A stretch of DNA of 7,721 bases from Butyrivibrio sp. (GTDB lineage Bacteria > Bacillota > Clostridia > Lachnospirales > Lachnospiraceae): positions 1 through 7,721 of the forward strand of contig JAILEJ010000138.1 in the NCBI GenBank assembly GCA_024688095.1. Direction: 5' to 3'. Of this stretch, positions 1 to 5,633 are shown in pieces. The notes under the pieces were generated by a model. The model worked only from the letters and a program-made list of their open reading frames with translations. It did no database searches and was not told where the DNA came from. The translations under genes were made by a program, and so were the position numbers. Within the stretch, counting starts at the first letter, position 1. Every line of letters starts with the position of its first letter.

Positions 1-1
1 G

Positions 2-259
2 CGCATGCGCAGGGCAGCCATTGATACGGAAATCGAAAAATTCGCATCCAAATGGTTCCTGGACTTCGATTTGGTCGATTACGAGGCAACTCATTTCAAG
101 GACGGAATCATCTCCAACGAGACCAAGCTTAAGGACAATGCGGACTATACAGCTTACAAAAAAGCTACGGAGAACCCTCTGCCAAAATTCAAGTTCAACA
201 CTTACTTAATCAAGGATTTTAAGGAAACTTTGATGCCAGCGATACAGCCTTTACTGTAA
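2..259 (+). CDS. C-terminal fragment, possibly type I restriction endonuclease R subunit (HsdR)
   Basis: The frame is open from the window edge to a TAA at 257-259, giving 85 residues. An ATG lies at position 5, but there is no visible room for a ribosome binding site, so I treat this as the tail of a gene starting outside the window. The residues are charged and helical. A segment YKKATENPLPKFKF followed by an acidic helix ending in MPAIQPLL resembles the C-terminal helical end of some HsdR proteins. That is recall of a family style, not a database match. HsdR is the ATP-dependent translocase and nuclease subunit of type I restriction systems. A clear terminator 28 bp downstream closes the transcript. 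Any other large protein with a helical tail remains possible. Confidence 0.5.
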   Translation, partial: RMRRAAIDTEIEKFASKWFLDFDLVDYEATHFKDGIISNETKLKDNADYTAYKKATENPLPKFKFNTYLIKDFKETLMPAIQPLL

Positions 260-287
260 AGAATGGTAAAAAATCTAATAAGATAAG

Positions 288-324
288 TCGGCAAGGAAAT
301 GCTGTTTTTTCTTTGCCGATTTTC
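288..324 (+). terminator. Intrinsic terminator after the 5' partial gene
   Basis: The arms TCGGCAAGGAAA (288-299) and TTTCTTTGCCGA (308-319) form a 12-bp stem with one G-T wobble and an 8-nt loop, followed by TTTTCCTTTT. It lies 28 bp after the stop codon at 259, so it ends the upstream transcript and separates it from the next promoter. Confidence 0.8.
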
Positions 325-355
325 CTTTTATAGCCCCATAAAACGGCACTTTTTC

Positions 356-384
356 TTGCTTTTATGTCAATAATTTGATATAAT
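356..384 (+). promoter_or_regulatory. Housekeeping promoter for the two-gene unit
   Basis: TTGCTT (356-361), a 17-bp spacer and TATAAT (379-384). TG at 376-377 gives an extended -10 (TGATATAAT). Transcription would start near 391, about 38 nt before the ATG at 429. Confidence 0.65.
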
Positions 385-428
385 AGGTTAATAAGTTATT
401 ATAAAAGGAAAGGAGATAAATCCAACAT

Positions 429-905
429 ATGAAAAACAAGCATATACATATCGATTTCAAGGAATGTGGCAATGGTATAGACGATTTCCTGGAATGGGAG
501 CTCATCTTGAAAAAAGATAATAACAGTATAATCTCCGCAAAAAGCCCAAGACCTGGAGCACCTAAAAAACTTATGAGCGCAGAATATAATATTACGACTA
601 ACGGTGAGTACGCAAAATTAGCTGAAGATAGCGATTTCAATATCTGCGAATCCTATATCATCTATTTCGTTGAAACAGCAAAATCAATCGACTTACTTGA
701 TTTCAGGGATAAAATAGAATGTATATGTCAGTATTATTTCAATGATGACCCTGTGAAAAAAAGCAATGATGACGACCTTATCTGTGAACACGATACAATT
801 ACAGAGACCAATTGTTCCTATTTTTCAGTATGGAACGGTAAATATCCTGATTGTTTCAGATTAACTGAACAAGATAAGTTAGAAGAAAAACAAAGGGAAT
901 TATAA
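429..905 (+). CDS. Hypothetical 158-aa acidic protein, first gene of a pair
   Basis: I do not recognise this protein. It has 158 residues, is rich in Asp, Glu and Asn, has seven cysteines spread over its length, and shows no signal peptide or membrane segment, so it is probably cytoplasmic. The middle (about residues 55-105) alternates hydrophobic and charged residues as a small alpha/beta domain would; residues 108-115 are a charged, Asp-rich turn. AGGAG lies at 411-415, 13 nt before the ATG, which is slightly long. A promoter with an extended -10 lies just upstream. The next gene starts 38 bp after the stop with its own ribosome binding site and no terminator between, so the two are probably co-transcribed. 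A defence or anti-restriction role could be guessed from a possible restriction gene upstream, but nothing in the protein itself shows it. Confidence 0.75.
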   Translation: MKNKHIHIDFKECGNGIDDFLEWELILKKDNNSIISAKSPRPGAPKKLMSAEYNITTNGEYAKLAEDSDFNICESYIIYFVETAKSIDLLDFRDKIECICQYYFNDDPVKKSNDDDLICEHDTITETNCSYFSVWNGKYPDCFRLTEQDKLEEKQREL

Positions 906-943
906 ATACGTTTAATTTAATCTTTTTTCAAGGAGAAACACGC

Positions 944-1705
944 ATGAAGCGTCTAGATAGTAAAGAAAAATTCATTTTATATAATTATATCCACGGACTG
1001 AAACTGGAATGCTGTAAAAAAATCGAAACATATCTCGACAATCTGAAAAAATCAGACTCCGATTCCTTCAAGGTAATTAAAGTAAGGAACTTTCAGGACC
1101 GAAAAAGGGAATTTGCTTCCAAGCATATAATAATCGTTGATAGGGAAAGCTCCTATGCCGTAATAGATGATATTTCCAAAAATATTCGTCAGATGATAGA
1201 TTATTACATCGATACGGCAAGAAGAGATAAAAACATCGAAATCAGGATAAATTACAGGGTAAAAAAATGTAATGTATCTGGCGGAATGGTCCTGAATAAA
1301 ACACAGGCTAAGAAATCTATCGAAATTAAGGGAAATATGGACAAATTTATCCGAGAAATCATCAGTAATTCTTCGTCTGGAACATACTATGACACATCCC
1401 CCGAAGAGCTTGCAGAGCTGAAGAAGCAGGCTAAGAATTTCCTGGATTACAAATATGACGCTACGAAGACATACTCCCTCCACGTCCACACGGGAGAAGC
1501 CTACAGGCTTTATTTCGCGGATGATAACGGAAACAGCGTTCAGAAATCTGTGGGAAATCTCTTCTTCGCCATCACGGATAATCTTGACAGCTGCGTCCTG
1601 AACGAAACTTCCAGAAGACAACGCAGGGACACAAGCCAAAATCTGTTGACCTTCCCGGGCGGTTACTGCAGTATCGTAGAAAAAAATACACCACCTAATT
1701 CGTAA
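944..1705 (+). CDS. Hypothetical 253-aa basic protein, second gene of the pair
   Basis: I do not recognise this protein. It is lysine/arginine-rich in its first half and has no signal peptide or obvious transmembrane helix, so it is probably cytoplasmic. Visible parts are a helical N-terminus (residues 5-35), a hydrophobic strand HIIIVD near residue 61, a basic strand IEIRINYRVKKC at about 98-109, a polar helical stretch in the middle, and a low-complexity basic segment RRQRRD near 224-229. No catalytic motif is evident. AAGGAG sits 8-9 nt before the ATG, which supports this start. It follows the 158-aa gene by 38 bp. No clear terminator follows on the + strand; instead the 1.28-kb gene-free replication region begins. 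The strong opposite-strand open frame beneath it (1052-1639) is most likely a shadow. Confidence 0.75.
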   Translation: MKRLDSKEKFILYNYIHGLKLECCKKIETYLDNLKKSDSDSFKVIKVRNFQDRKREFASKHIIIVDRESSYAVIDDISKNIRQMIDYYIDTARRDKNIEIRINYRVKKCNVSGGMVLNKTQAKKSIEIKGNMDKFIREIISNSSSGTYYDTSPEELAELKKQAKNFLDYKYDATKTYSLHVHTGEAYRLYFADDNGNSVQKSVGNLFFAITDNLDSCVLNETSRRQRRDTSQNLLTFPGGYCSIVEKNTPPNS

Positions 1706-1895
1706 TCTGCATCAAAATCTTTTCTAGTGACATATCAATAAAAATTCTCAAGCTGCGTATGATCCGAAATCTTTACCTGCACTGAGAACATAAAAAATCT
1801 TTGCAATGCTTATTTTTCCACTTTATGTGTCCGTACTCTAAAGCGCAAAAATAAAGGGTTACAAGGATTTTTTTTATCAAAAATTCCATTTTTCT

Positions 1896-1973
1896 GTCTG
1901 ACGAGGCGTCTGACGTAACGTCTGATGAGACGTCTGACGACACAGCTAACGACACGTCTGACGTGACGTCTGA
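1896..1973. repeat. 12-bp tandem repeats (iteron-like), about 6.5 copies
   Basis: Units of exactly 12 bp start at 1896, 1908, 1920, 1932, 1944, 1956 and 1968, with consensus GTCTGACGNNAC. The fifth unit is degenerate (AGCTAACGACAC) and the last is cut after GTCTGA. A conserved core at a fixed period of about one helical turn suggests an array of protein-binding sites. It abuts an AT-rich tract and lies in the gene-free region upstream of a rep-like gene, so origin iterons or partition-site repeats are the natural readings. Read on the minus strand it would encode Ser-Asp-Val-Ser/Thr, but that frame lacks a convincing start. Confidence 0.8.
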
Positions 1974-2100
1974 ATATTATATATAATTATAATTATAACT
2001 ATAACAAAAAGAAGAAGAACAAAAAATTTTCACGTTCTTTTTACCTAAAAATATTTCGTTATTTTAATTTTGCATCTAAAATCTGGTAAAATTTTTAATT
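1974..2100. other. AT-rich tract next to the 12-bp repeats, possible unwinding element
   Basis: Directly after the repeats comes a run of alternating A and T (TATATAATTATAATTATAAC) and then long A and T stretches with very few G or C. Iterons next to an easily melted AT-rich segment is the usual layout of a theta-type plasmid origin. I found no convincing perfect DnaA box; TTTTCCACT near 1814-1822 matches the TTATCCACA consensus in seven of nine positions. The origin role is inferred from arrangement only. Confidence 0.4.
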
Positions 2101-2640
2101 CTCTTTTGTAGATATACATCCTTGCAAGTTAAAGACCTAAAGAACAAGAAAGCTCAGACAGGAAGAACAGACTATCTTATACTAAAATTACTAGCATTTC
2201 TTACAGAATGAACTAGGATGATTCAGAAGAAAGCATATTAGATGGCTTCCGTTAAATAAGCAAGGAGCTCTAACAGAAAGAAGGACATGGCATCCTTTGA
2301 ATAAAGAGAACTGAAAACTCTGGTAGAACCAACAGAATATTTATTGTTTCAAAAATTTCGATATCCTATTTTTGATATGAATTCCAAGGAACAGGACGTA
2401 AAGAATCAGATGGTTTTTGTTAACTGAAAAAGCAATTTTTTAAAAAATGAAATTATTAAATTTTTATAAAGTTTAAAAATCAGGAAAATGGTGAATTGAT
2501 AGTTGTTGAAAAAAATTGATAGATGAAAAATAATAACTCGAGCCATTACACCATATGCAGTCGGGCTTTATGGCTAAAAATAGATGGGAATTTTGTTTAA
2601 AACAGTGACAATAACGGATAAAAGAAATATAGTGATATAA
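2101..2640. other. 540 bp without a recognisable gene
   Basis: All six frames are broken by stops at short intervals, and no ribosome binding site with a sustained frame is visible. Small structures only: AATTGATAG occurs twice 20 bp apart (2494-2502 and 2514-2522), and AGCCAT (2541-2546) can pair with ATGGCT (2570-2575) across a 23-nt loop. The stretch may be origin or spacer DNA, or a gene decayed past recognition. Confidence 0.5.
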
Positions 2641-2665
2641 GGGCTTAAGAGCTTTTTTTTGCCCC

Positions 2666-2694
2666 TTGCAAAAAATAAAAAAATAATGTATAAT
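2666..2694 (+). promoter_or_regulatory. Promoter for the rep-like gene leader
   Basis: TTGCAA (2666-2671), a 17-bp spacer and a perfect TATAAT (2689-2694) on the + strand. Predicted start near 2701, giving an untranslated leader of about 280 nt before the ATG at 2984. The long leader contains a 12-bp stem-loop, a region opposite an antisense RNA and three terminator-like repeats, so expression is probably controlled after initiation. Confidence 0.7.
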
Positions 2695-2701
2695 GTAAGG
2701 G

Positions 2702-2740
2702 AAAAAAAATTGCGTTTAGAAGTTCCAGCTTCTAAACGCA
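2702..2740 (-). terminator. Terminator of the antisense RNA and 5' hairpin of the rep leader
   Basis: TGCGTTTAGAAG (2711-2722) and CTTCTAAACGCA (2729-2740) are perfect 12-bp inverted arms around a 6-nt loop. Read on the minus strand the stem is followed by ATTTTTTTTC, an excellent intrinsic terminator. Read on the plus strand there is no T-run, so the same dyad is a stable hairpin about 10 nt from the predicted leader start. Confidence 0.8.
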
Positions 2741-2783
2741 GGTTGGTTGTTCGAAATATGCACTAATAATTTCGTTCCTTTCA
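2702..2783 (-). ncRNA. Candidate antisense (countertranscribed) RNA of about 80 nt in the rep leader
   Basis: A reverse-strand promoter TTGACA-N17-TACAAT (2790-2818) predicts a start near 2783. A textbook reverse-strand terminator ends at the T-run opposite 2702-2709. The RNA between them would be about 80 nt and fully complementary to the beginning of the predicted leader of the downstream rep-like gene. Size, position and promoter strength fit copy-number control antisense RNAs of Gram-positive plasmids, which in pT181 and Inc18 plasmids make the rep leader fold into a terminator. A short frame of 22 codons starts near the predicted 5' end but has no ribosome binding site, so a non-coding role is favoured. 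The 6-nt hairpin loop (CTGGAA in the antisense strand) could be the first contact with the leader. Confidence 0.65.
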
Positions 2784-2789
2784 TAGTTA

Positions 2790-2818
2790 ATTGTACCCAC
2801 AAAAGGGTAATTTGTCAA
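2790..2818 (-). promoter_or_regulatory. Strong reverse promoter of the antisense RNA
   Basis: On the minus strand: a perfect TTGACA (complement of 2813-2818), exactly 17 bp, then TACAAT (complement of 2790-2795). This is closer to consensus than the opposing rep promoter in its -35 box, as expected when the antisense RNA must be in excess. TACCC (2794-2798) and GGGTA (2805-2809) form a small dyad inside it, which could be an operator or a leader hairpin. Confidence 0.75.
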
Positions 2819-2881
2819 GATAGAATTTTGTAAGTGGCAACATTAAGTATTGAAAAAGATAGAATTATCCGAATTCGAGCA

Positions 2882-2962
2882 GCCTAAAATAGGAGGCTCT
2901 ATTTTTGAGCCTAAAATAGGAGGCTCTTTTTTTGAGCCCAAAATAGGAGGCTCTTTTTTTGA
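2882..2962. repeat. Three tandem 27-bp repeats directly upstream of the rep-like gene
   Basis: Units at 2882-2908, 2909-2935 and 2936-2962 are nearly identical, differing by an A inside the T-run of unit 1 and CCC for CCT at the start of unit 3. Each carries two overlapping dyads: the palindrome CCTAAAATAGG, and AGGCTC-T7-GAGCC spanning into the next unit. Tandem repeats just before a plasmid initiator gene are classic iterons bound by Rep. Here the units are also terminator-shaped in RNA (see the terminator entry), so they may serve both DNA binding and attenuation. The array ends 21 bp before the ATG. Confidence 0.85.
2907..2960 (+). terminator. Tandem intrinsic terminators (attenuator) in the rep leader
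   Basis: GAGCCT (2907-2912) pairs with AGGCTC (2921-2926) around 8 nt and is followed by seven T. The next copy, GAGCC (2934-2938) with GGCTC (2949-2953), is again followed by seven T. A weaker first copy at 2881-2906 has AGCCT/AGGCT and CTATTTTT. Stems are short (5-6 bp) but GC-rich with full U-tracts. The alternative pairing AGGCTC-T7-GAGCC would hide the U-tract in a loop, so the array can switch registers. Being after the promoter and before the start codon, these are positioned to attenuate rep rather than end an upstream gene. Confidence 0.65.
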
Positions 2963-2983
2963 GCCAAGAAAGGCGGATAATTA

Positions 2984-4237
2984 ATGCAGGAAGACAGGAA
3001 AGATTACAATTTTGTACCCATAATAAAAAACATCGTAAAAGCAAATTGGTTCAAGGACCCAGATAAAGTAGCTATAATGCTCAAAATCCTTGAAAAAGTG
3101 TGGTATATGGAAGAGTCAGTAAATGTCAAGGTAGGTGATTTTGGAAAAGAAGTAAAAAAATCAAGAGGCGAATATTACGGAAGTATCAACGATATTTTCG
3201 ATGAGCTTCATATGTCTTGTTCTAAGAGGACATTTTTCAAGCAGAAGTTGAAGGAATTAGAGCAGGAAGGGGTACTTTCTTTCAGTGATTTGAACGGAGA
3301 AAAAATAGATGTGGAAGTATCAGATACAGATAGAAGAAATGATATAAAGATAGTATGCCTGAAATATGAGGATTATGTGCATACAAATCAACATGAAGCA
3401 TTCTTCAAGTATATCAGGGGGTCCTTCGATCGTTTGTATAAAACTGAAAAGCACTCAAGTTATAAGATGGAAATGATACGGATGTATTTGTATTTATTGC
3501 TGAAAAATGCTGGTAAAGGAAATGATGAAAAAACATACATAAATACTGCTGGTCTAGAAAATATAGCATATGATTTATGTATTGGTGAAGCAAAGGTAAA
3601 GCGTATAAAAAACGCATTAGATGACGCAAACCTTTTGAAGTCCAAAAGAAGAATGAGACCTATGACATCTATAATTACGATTTATTACGGTGATGAAGAG
3701 TATTGTTACGGTGATGCAACACTTAGATATACTGATGCCGAAATCATTAATGTTCTGAAAAGAGCAGGATATGAAGATGATGTAGCAGAAAAAGCAAAGG
3801 ATAAGTTCCGCAGAGAGACTGCTGGAGTGAATTATTTTTCACAGGTCGAATATGAGAAAGATATTTTGGGATGTGCTTCTGAAGAAGAGAATGAATTTGT
3901 AATGCCTGTAGAAGAAAATTGTGAAGTCACTGAAAAAGAAATAGAGGATTTCATTAAGGAAAAAGGGCTTGAGACCATATATGTAGATAATGTGTTGAAG
4001 GCGATAAAGGAGGGAAAAGCTAATTCAAATACCTGGAAAAAAATGATAGTAAACTGGGAGAAAAAAACCCAGAAAAATAACTTTAACAATAATGATAAGA
4101 TTATGGGTAAAAAGAAGCGTAGTGAAAGTGCTGAGCAGTGCGCGAAAAAGATAAAATCGTCAAATAAAAGAAGAAGAATGAGAGCGAGAGAATATAATAA
4201 AAAAAATGATAATAAAAATTCTAACGAAGATAAGTAA
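2984..4237 (+). CDS. Plasmid replication initiator-like protein with two winged-helix regions
   Basis: This 417-aa cytoplasmic, DNA-binding-looking protein is probably the replication initiator of the element. Residues 60-100 form a helix-turn-helix and wing (SCSKRTFFKQKLKELEQEG, then VLSF). Residues 184-235 form a second one (GLENIAYDLCIGEAKVKR, then LLKSKRR and a beta strand). Two winged helices are typical of iteron-binding Rep proteins. Residues 316-362 (EIEDFIKEKG... WKKMIVNWEKK) recall the end of DnaD/DnaB_2-like domains, which help load helicase. The tail from 375 to 413 is strongly basic and probably disordered. Start: AAAGGCGG lies 7 nt before the ATG. Upstream are tandem 27-bp repeats, a long leader and an antisense RNA, as for a copy-number-controlled rep gene. 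I cannot assign a named Rep family, and a phage-type replication protein is the main alternative. Confidence 0.65.
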   Translation: MQEDRKDYNFVPIIKNIVKANWFKDPDKVAIMLKILEKVWYMEESVNVKVGDFGKEVKKSRGEYYGSINDIFDELHMSCSKRTFFKQKLKELEQEGVLSFSDLNGEKIDVEVSDTDRRNDIKIVCLKYEDYVHTNQHEAFFKYIRGSFDRLYKTEKHSSYKMEMIRMYLYLLLKNAGKGNDEKTYINTAGLENIAYDLCIGEAKVKRIKNALDDANLLKSKRRMRPMTSIITIYYGDEEYCYGDATLRYTDAEIINVLKRAGYEDDVAEKAKDKFRRETAGVNYFSQVEYEKDILGCASEEENEFVMPVEENCEVTEKEIEDFIKEKGLETIYVDNVLKAIKEGKANSNTWKKMIVNWEKKTQKNNFNNNDKIMGKKKRSESAEQCAKKIKSSNKRRRMRAREYNKKNDNKNSNEDK

Positions 4238-4340
4238 AAGGATTATTTGACTTTTTTATATTATAATAAGTTATTAAGTTATCTATTAGTTACAATTGTT
4301 TTAAAAAGCCGAGTCCCTATTCCTGTTCTTGTGCTGTTCA

Positions 4341-4420
4341 TTATCATAACTCAAAAATTTTGATAAAAAATCAGAAGTATGATAAAATAAGGGATGAGGC
4401 GATGTCAAAACTTATTATCA
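4341..4420. promoter_or_regulatory. TTATCA/TGATAA dyads upstream of the resolvase, possible res site
   Basis: TTATCA occurs at 4341-4346 and 4415-4420, and its complement TGATAA at 4361-4366 and 4380-4385. The outer two pairs form dyads: TTATCA-N14-TGATAA, and TGATAAAATAAG facing CTTATTATCA. Serine resolvases act at res sites made of several inverted half-sites next to their own gene, and the Tn3/gamma-delta half-site contains the same GATAA core. Spacing does not match the classical 28/34/25-bp subsites, so the match is weak. The 212-bp gap also holds TATAAT at 4262-4267 without a well-spaced -35. Confidence 0.3.
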
Positions 4421-4449
4421 AAAGTGAAGAAAGGAAAGGAGCATAAGAT

Positions 4450-5025
4450 ATGATATACGGATACGCCAGAGTCAGCACTGCAGGACAGGCTAGAGAAGGA
4501 AACAGTCTTGAATCACAGGAGAAACAGCTCCGCGAGCAGGGAGCTACGAAAATATTCACGGATGCATATACGGGAACAAAGATGGAGCGCCCTGCGTTCG
4601 ATAAGCTGCTCAAGGTAATAAAAGAAGGTGATACGCTGGTAGTGACGAAGCTCGATAGGTTCTGTCGCTCGGTTTCCCAGGGAATCAAAATGGTAGATGA
4701 GCTCCTTGAAAAGGGAATAAAGGTCAACATAATCAATATGGGAATGCTCGATAATACTCCGACAGGAAAGTTCGTCAGGAATATTATGCTCAGTTTTGCA
4801 GAGTTCGAGAGGGATATGATAATCCAGAGGACCCAGGAAGGGAAGGCAATAGCGAAGAAGAGACCTGACTTCAGGGAGGGAAGACCCAAGAAGTTCACGA
4901 GGAAGCAGATAGAACATGCGATGGAGCTCTTAGAGAGCAATTCGTACAAACAAGTAAGCGAAATCACAGGCATAAGCGTGAGCACCTTGGCAAGAGAAAG
5001 AAGAAAATACAAAAAAAAGGAGTGA
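4450..5025 (+). CDS. Serine recombinase, resolvase/invertase family
   Basis: This 191-aa protein is a small serine recombinase of the length usual for Tn3-type resolvases and DNA invertases. Residues 1-125 are the catalytic domain: YARVST with nucleophile Ser9 and Arg7, KLDRFCR (67-73) with Arg70 and Arg73 matching the active-site arginines of gamma-delta resolvase, and the FERD segment (119-122) opening the long dimerisation helix. After a hinge containing GRPKKF (144-149), residues 151-185 form a C-terminal helix-turn-helix (YKQVSEITGISVSTLARERR). On plasmids such enzymes resolve multimers; next to a rep-like gene this is the likely job, though a DNA invertase or transposon resolvase cannot be excluded. 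AGGAG lies 8 nt before the ATG. Stop and next start are 7 bp apart, so it forms an operon with the DUF262 gene. Confidence 0.93.
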   Translation: MIYGYARVSTAGQAREGNSLESQEKQLREQGATKIFTDAYTGTKMERPAFDKLLKVIKEGDTLVVTKLDRFCRSVSQGIKMVDELLEKGIKVNIINMGMLDNTPTGKFVRNIMLSFAEFERDMIIQRTQEGKAIAKKRPDFREGRPKKFTRKQIEHAMELLESNSYKQVSEITGISVSTLARERRKYKKKE

Positions 5026-5032
5026 AAGAATT

Positions 5033-5467
5033 ATGATAGTAGATTTTTACCTGAATGGAGATATTTATAAGGACCTTATAGTACAGGAATACGTAAAATA
5101 CATCAATGATGGCTGCATAAAGCTTGATTGTACTACGTCGAAGAAAAGAAAATGGAATTTAAGTAAGAAATCAGAGCTAATTGACAGTATATTAAAGGGG
5201 TATCCGACGAATCCGTTCTACTTGTTAAAGAAAGATGGAAGGTACGAATGCATTGACGGAAACATGCGAAGCTTAACGTTAGTTGAATTTATTAATGATG
5301 AATTTGCGCTTACAGGAATGGATGATGAAGAGCTCAACGGAAAGTATTTTTCAGAATTGGATGAAGATTCGCTTAGTATGATATGCAGCGCTCTGCTAAA
5401 AGTAATAATACTTCAGAATAGAAACGAAAAGGAATTAGGAGAAATTATAGAACGTCTAGACCTCTGA
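5033..5467 (+). CDS. Minimal DUF262 (ParB/GmrSD N-terminal-like) protein
   Basis: This 144-aa protein matches the N-terminal DUF262 domain, a ParB/Srx-like fold found in GmrS-type modification-dependent nucleases and related defence proteins. Residues 39-64 (RKWNLSKKSELIDSI... NPFYLL) correspond to the family's R-x-W...LidSil-x-g-x-P-x-P block. Residues 74-90 (IDGNMRSLTLVEFINDE) correspond to the IDGQQR motif: Asp75, Gly76 and Arg79 are kept but Gln-Gln is replaced by Asn-Met. The protein stops at IIERLDL, exactly where longer members carry FERLN and then continue for some 200 more residues including other domains. It therefore lacks the C-terminal DUF1524/HNH part. Its ribosome binding site AAGGAG overlaps the resolvase stop, implying coupled translation. 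Whether it is a functional short form or a truncated remnant is unclear; the clean stop and immediate terminator favour a settled short gene. Confidence 0.8.
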   Translation: MIVDFYLNGDIYKDLIVQEYVKYINDGCIKLDCTTSKKRKWNLSKKSELIDSILKGYPTNPFYLLKKDGRYECIDGNMRSLTLVEFINDEFALTGMDDEELNGKYFSELDEDSLSMICSALLKVIILQNRNEKELGEIIERLDL

Positions 5468-5477
5468 TTAATTAAAA

Positions 5478-5520
5478 AAAGAAGGACTGTGCCAGAGCGG
5501 GCATTGTCCTTCTTTATTTT
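5478..5520. terminator. Bidirectional terminator shared by the resolvase operon and a reverse small RNA
   Basis: AAAGAAGGAC (5478-5487) and GTCCTTCTTT (5506-5515) form a perfect 10-bp stem, with an inner TGCC/GGCA stem inside the loop. T-rich tails exist both ways: TTTATTTT on the + strand and TTTTTTTAATTAAT on the minus strand. It lies 10 bp after the DUF262 stop. Confidence 0.85.
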
Positions 5521-5581
5521 GTGCAAAAAGTCTGATGACGAAATCAGAGTAAGCTTATTTCACGCACAGTGATAGCCTACG
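5478..5581 (-). ncRNA. Candidate structured small RNA of about 105 nt, unknown family
   Basis: A perfect-consensus reverse promoter at 5588-5616 predicts a start near 5581, and the bidirectional terminator ends it near 5475. No reading frame with a ribosome binding site lies between, so the product should be an RNA. Besides the terminator hairpin it can form TCTGAT/ATCAGA (5531-5536 with 5543-5548) around a 6-nt loop, enclosed by complementary GTGC/GCAC segments, so two stacked stem-loops are likely. It converges on the resolvase-DUF262 operon and shares its 3' end, so it could act on that mRNA's 3' end or in trans. I do not recognise the family. Confidence 0.6.
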
Positions 5582-5587
5582 TGTATT

Positions 5588-5616
5588 ATTATACCACAAA
5601 AAGCGAAAATTGTCAA
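5588..5616 (-). promoter_or_regulatory. Perfect-consensus reverse promoter of the small RNA
   Basis: On the minus strand: TTGACA (complement of 5611-5616), exactly 17 bp, then TATAAT (complement of 5588-5593), matching all twelve consensus bases. The -35 box lies inside an 11-bp palindrome AATTGTCAATT (5608-5618), which could be an operator. Confidence 0.85.
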
Positions 5617-5633
5617 TTGAAAGGAGCTCTAGA

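Noticed and set aside
1052..1639. Long reverse frame under the 253-aa gene
   Set aside because: No ribosome binding site and hydrophobic, Cys/Val-rich composition typical of an antisense shadow; the forward gene has a good start.
1773..1955. Reverse 60-codon frame with Ser-Asp-Val repeats from GTG
   Set aside because: No ribosome binding site; the start lies inside the 12-bp repeats, and the protein repeat is fully explained by the DNA period. A weak reverse hairpin (TTCTCA 1745-1750 with TGAGAA 1783-1788) was also too poor to call a terminator.
2525..2580. tRNA-like look of the reverse strand (TGGTGTAATGGCTCGAG)
   Set aside because: No complete cloverleaf or T-arm can be drawn; only a 6-bp dyad is present.
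2716..2784. 22-codon frame inside the antisense RNA, minus strand
   Set aside because: Its ATG is at the predicted transcript start with no ribosome binding site, and the frame runs into the terminator stem.
1896..2962. CRISPR array
   Set aside because: Both repeat families are uninterrupted tandem repeats of 12 and 27 bp without unique spacers, and no cas gene is present.
4402..4446. 14-aa possible leader peptide before the resolvase (MSKLIIKSEERKGA)
   Set aside because: Only a weak upstream Shine-Dalgarno and no attenuator; probably chance, though it would end just before the resolvase start.
4371..5012. Long reverse frame of 213 codons opposite the resolvase
   Set aside because: The forward frame has unmistakable resolvase motifs; the reverse frame is Ser/Leu/Phe-rich shadow sequence.
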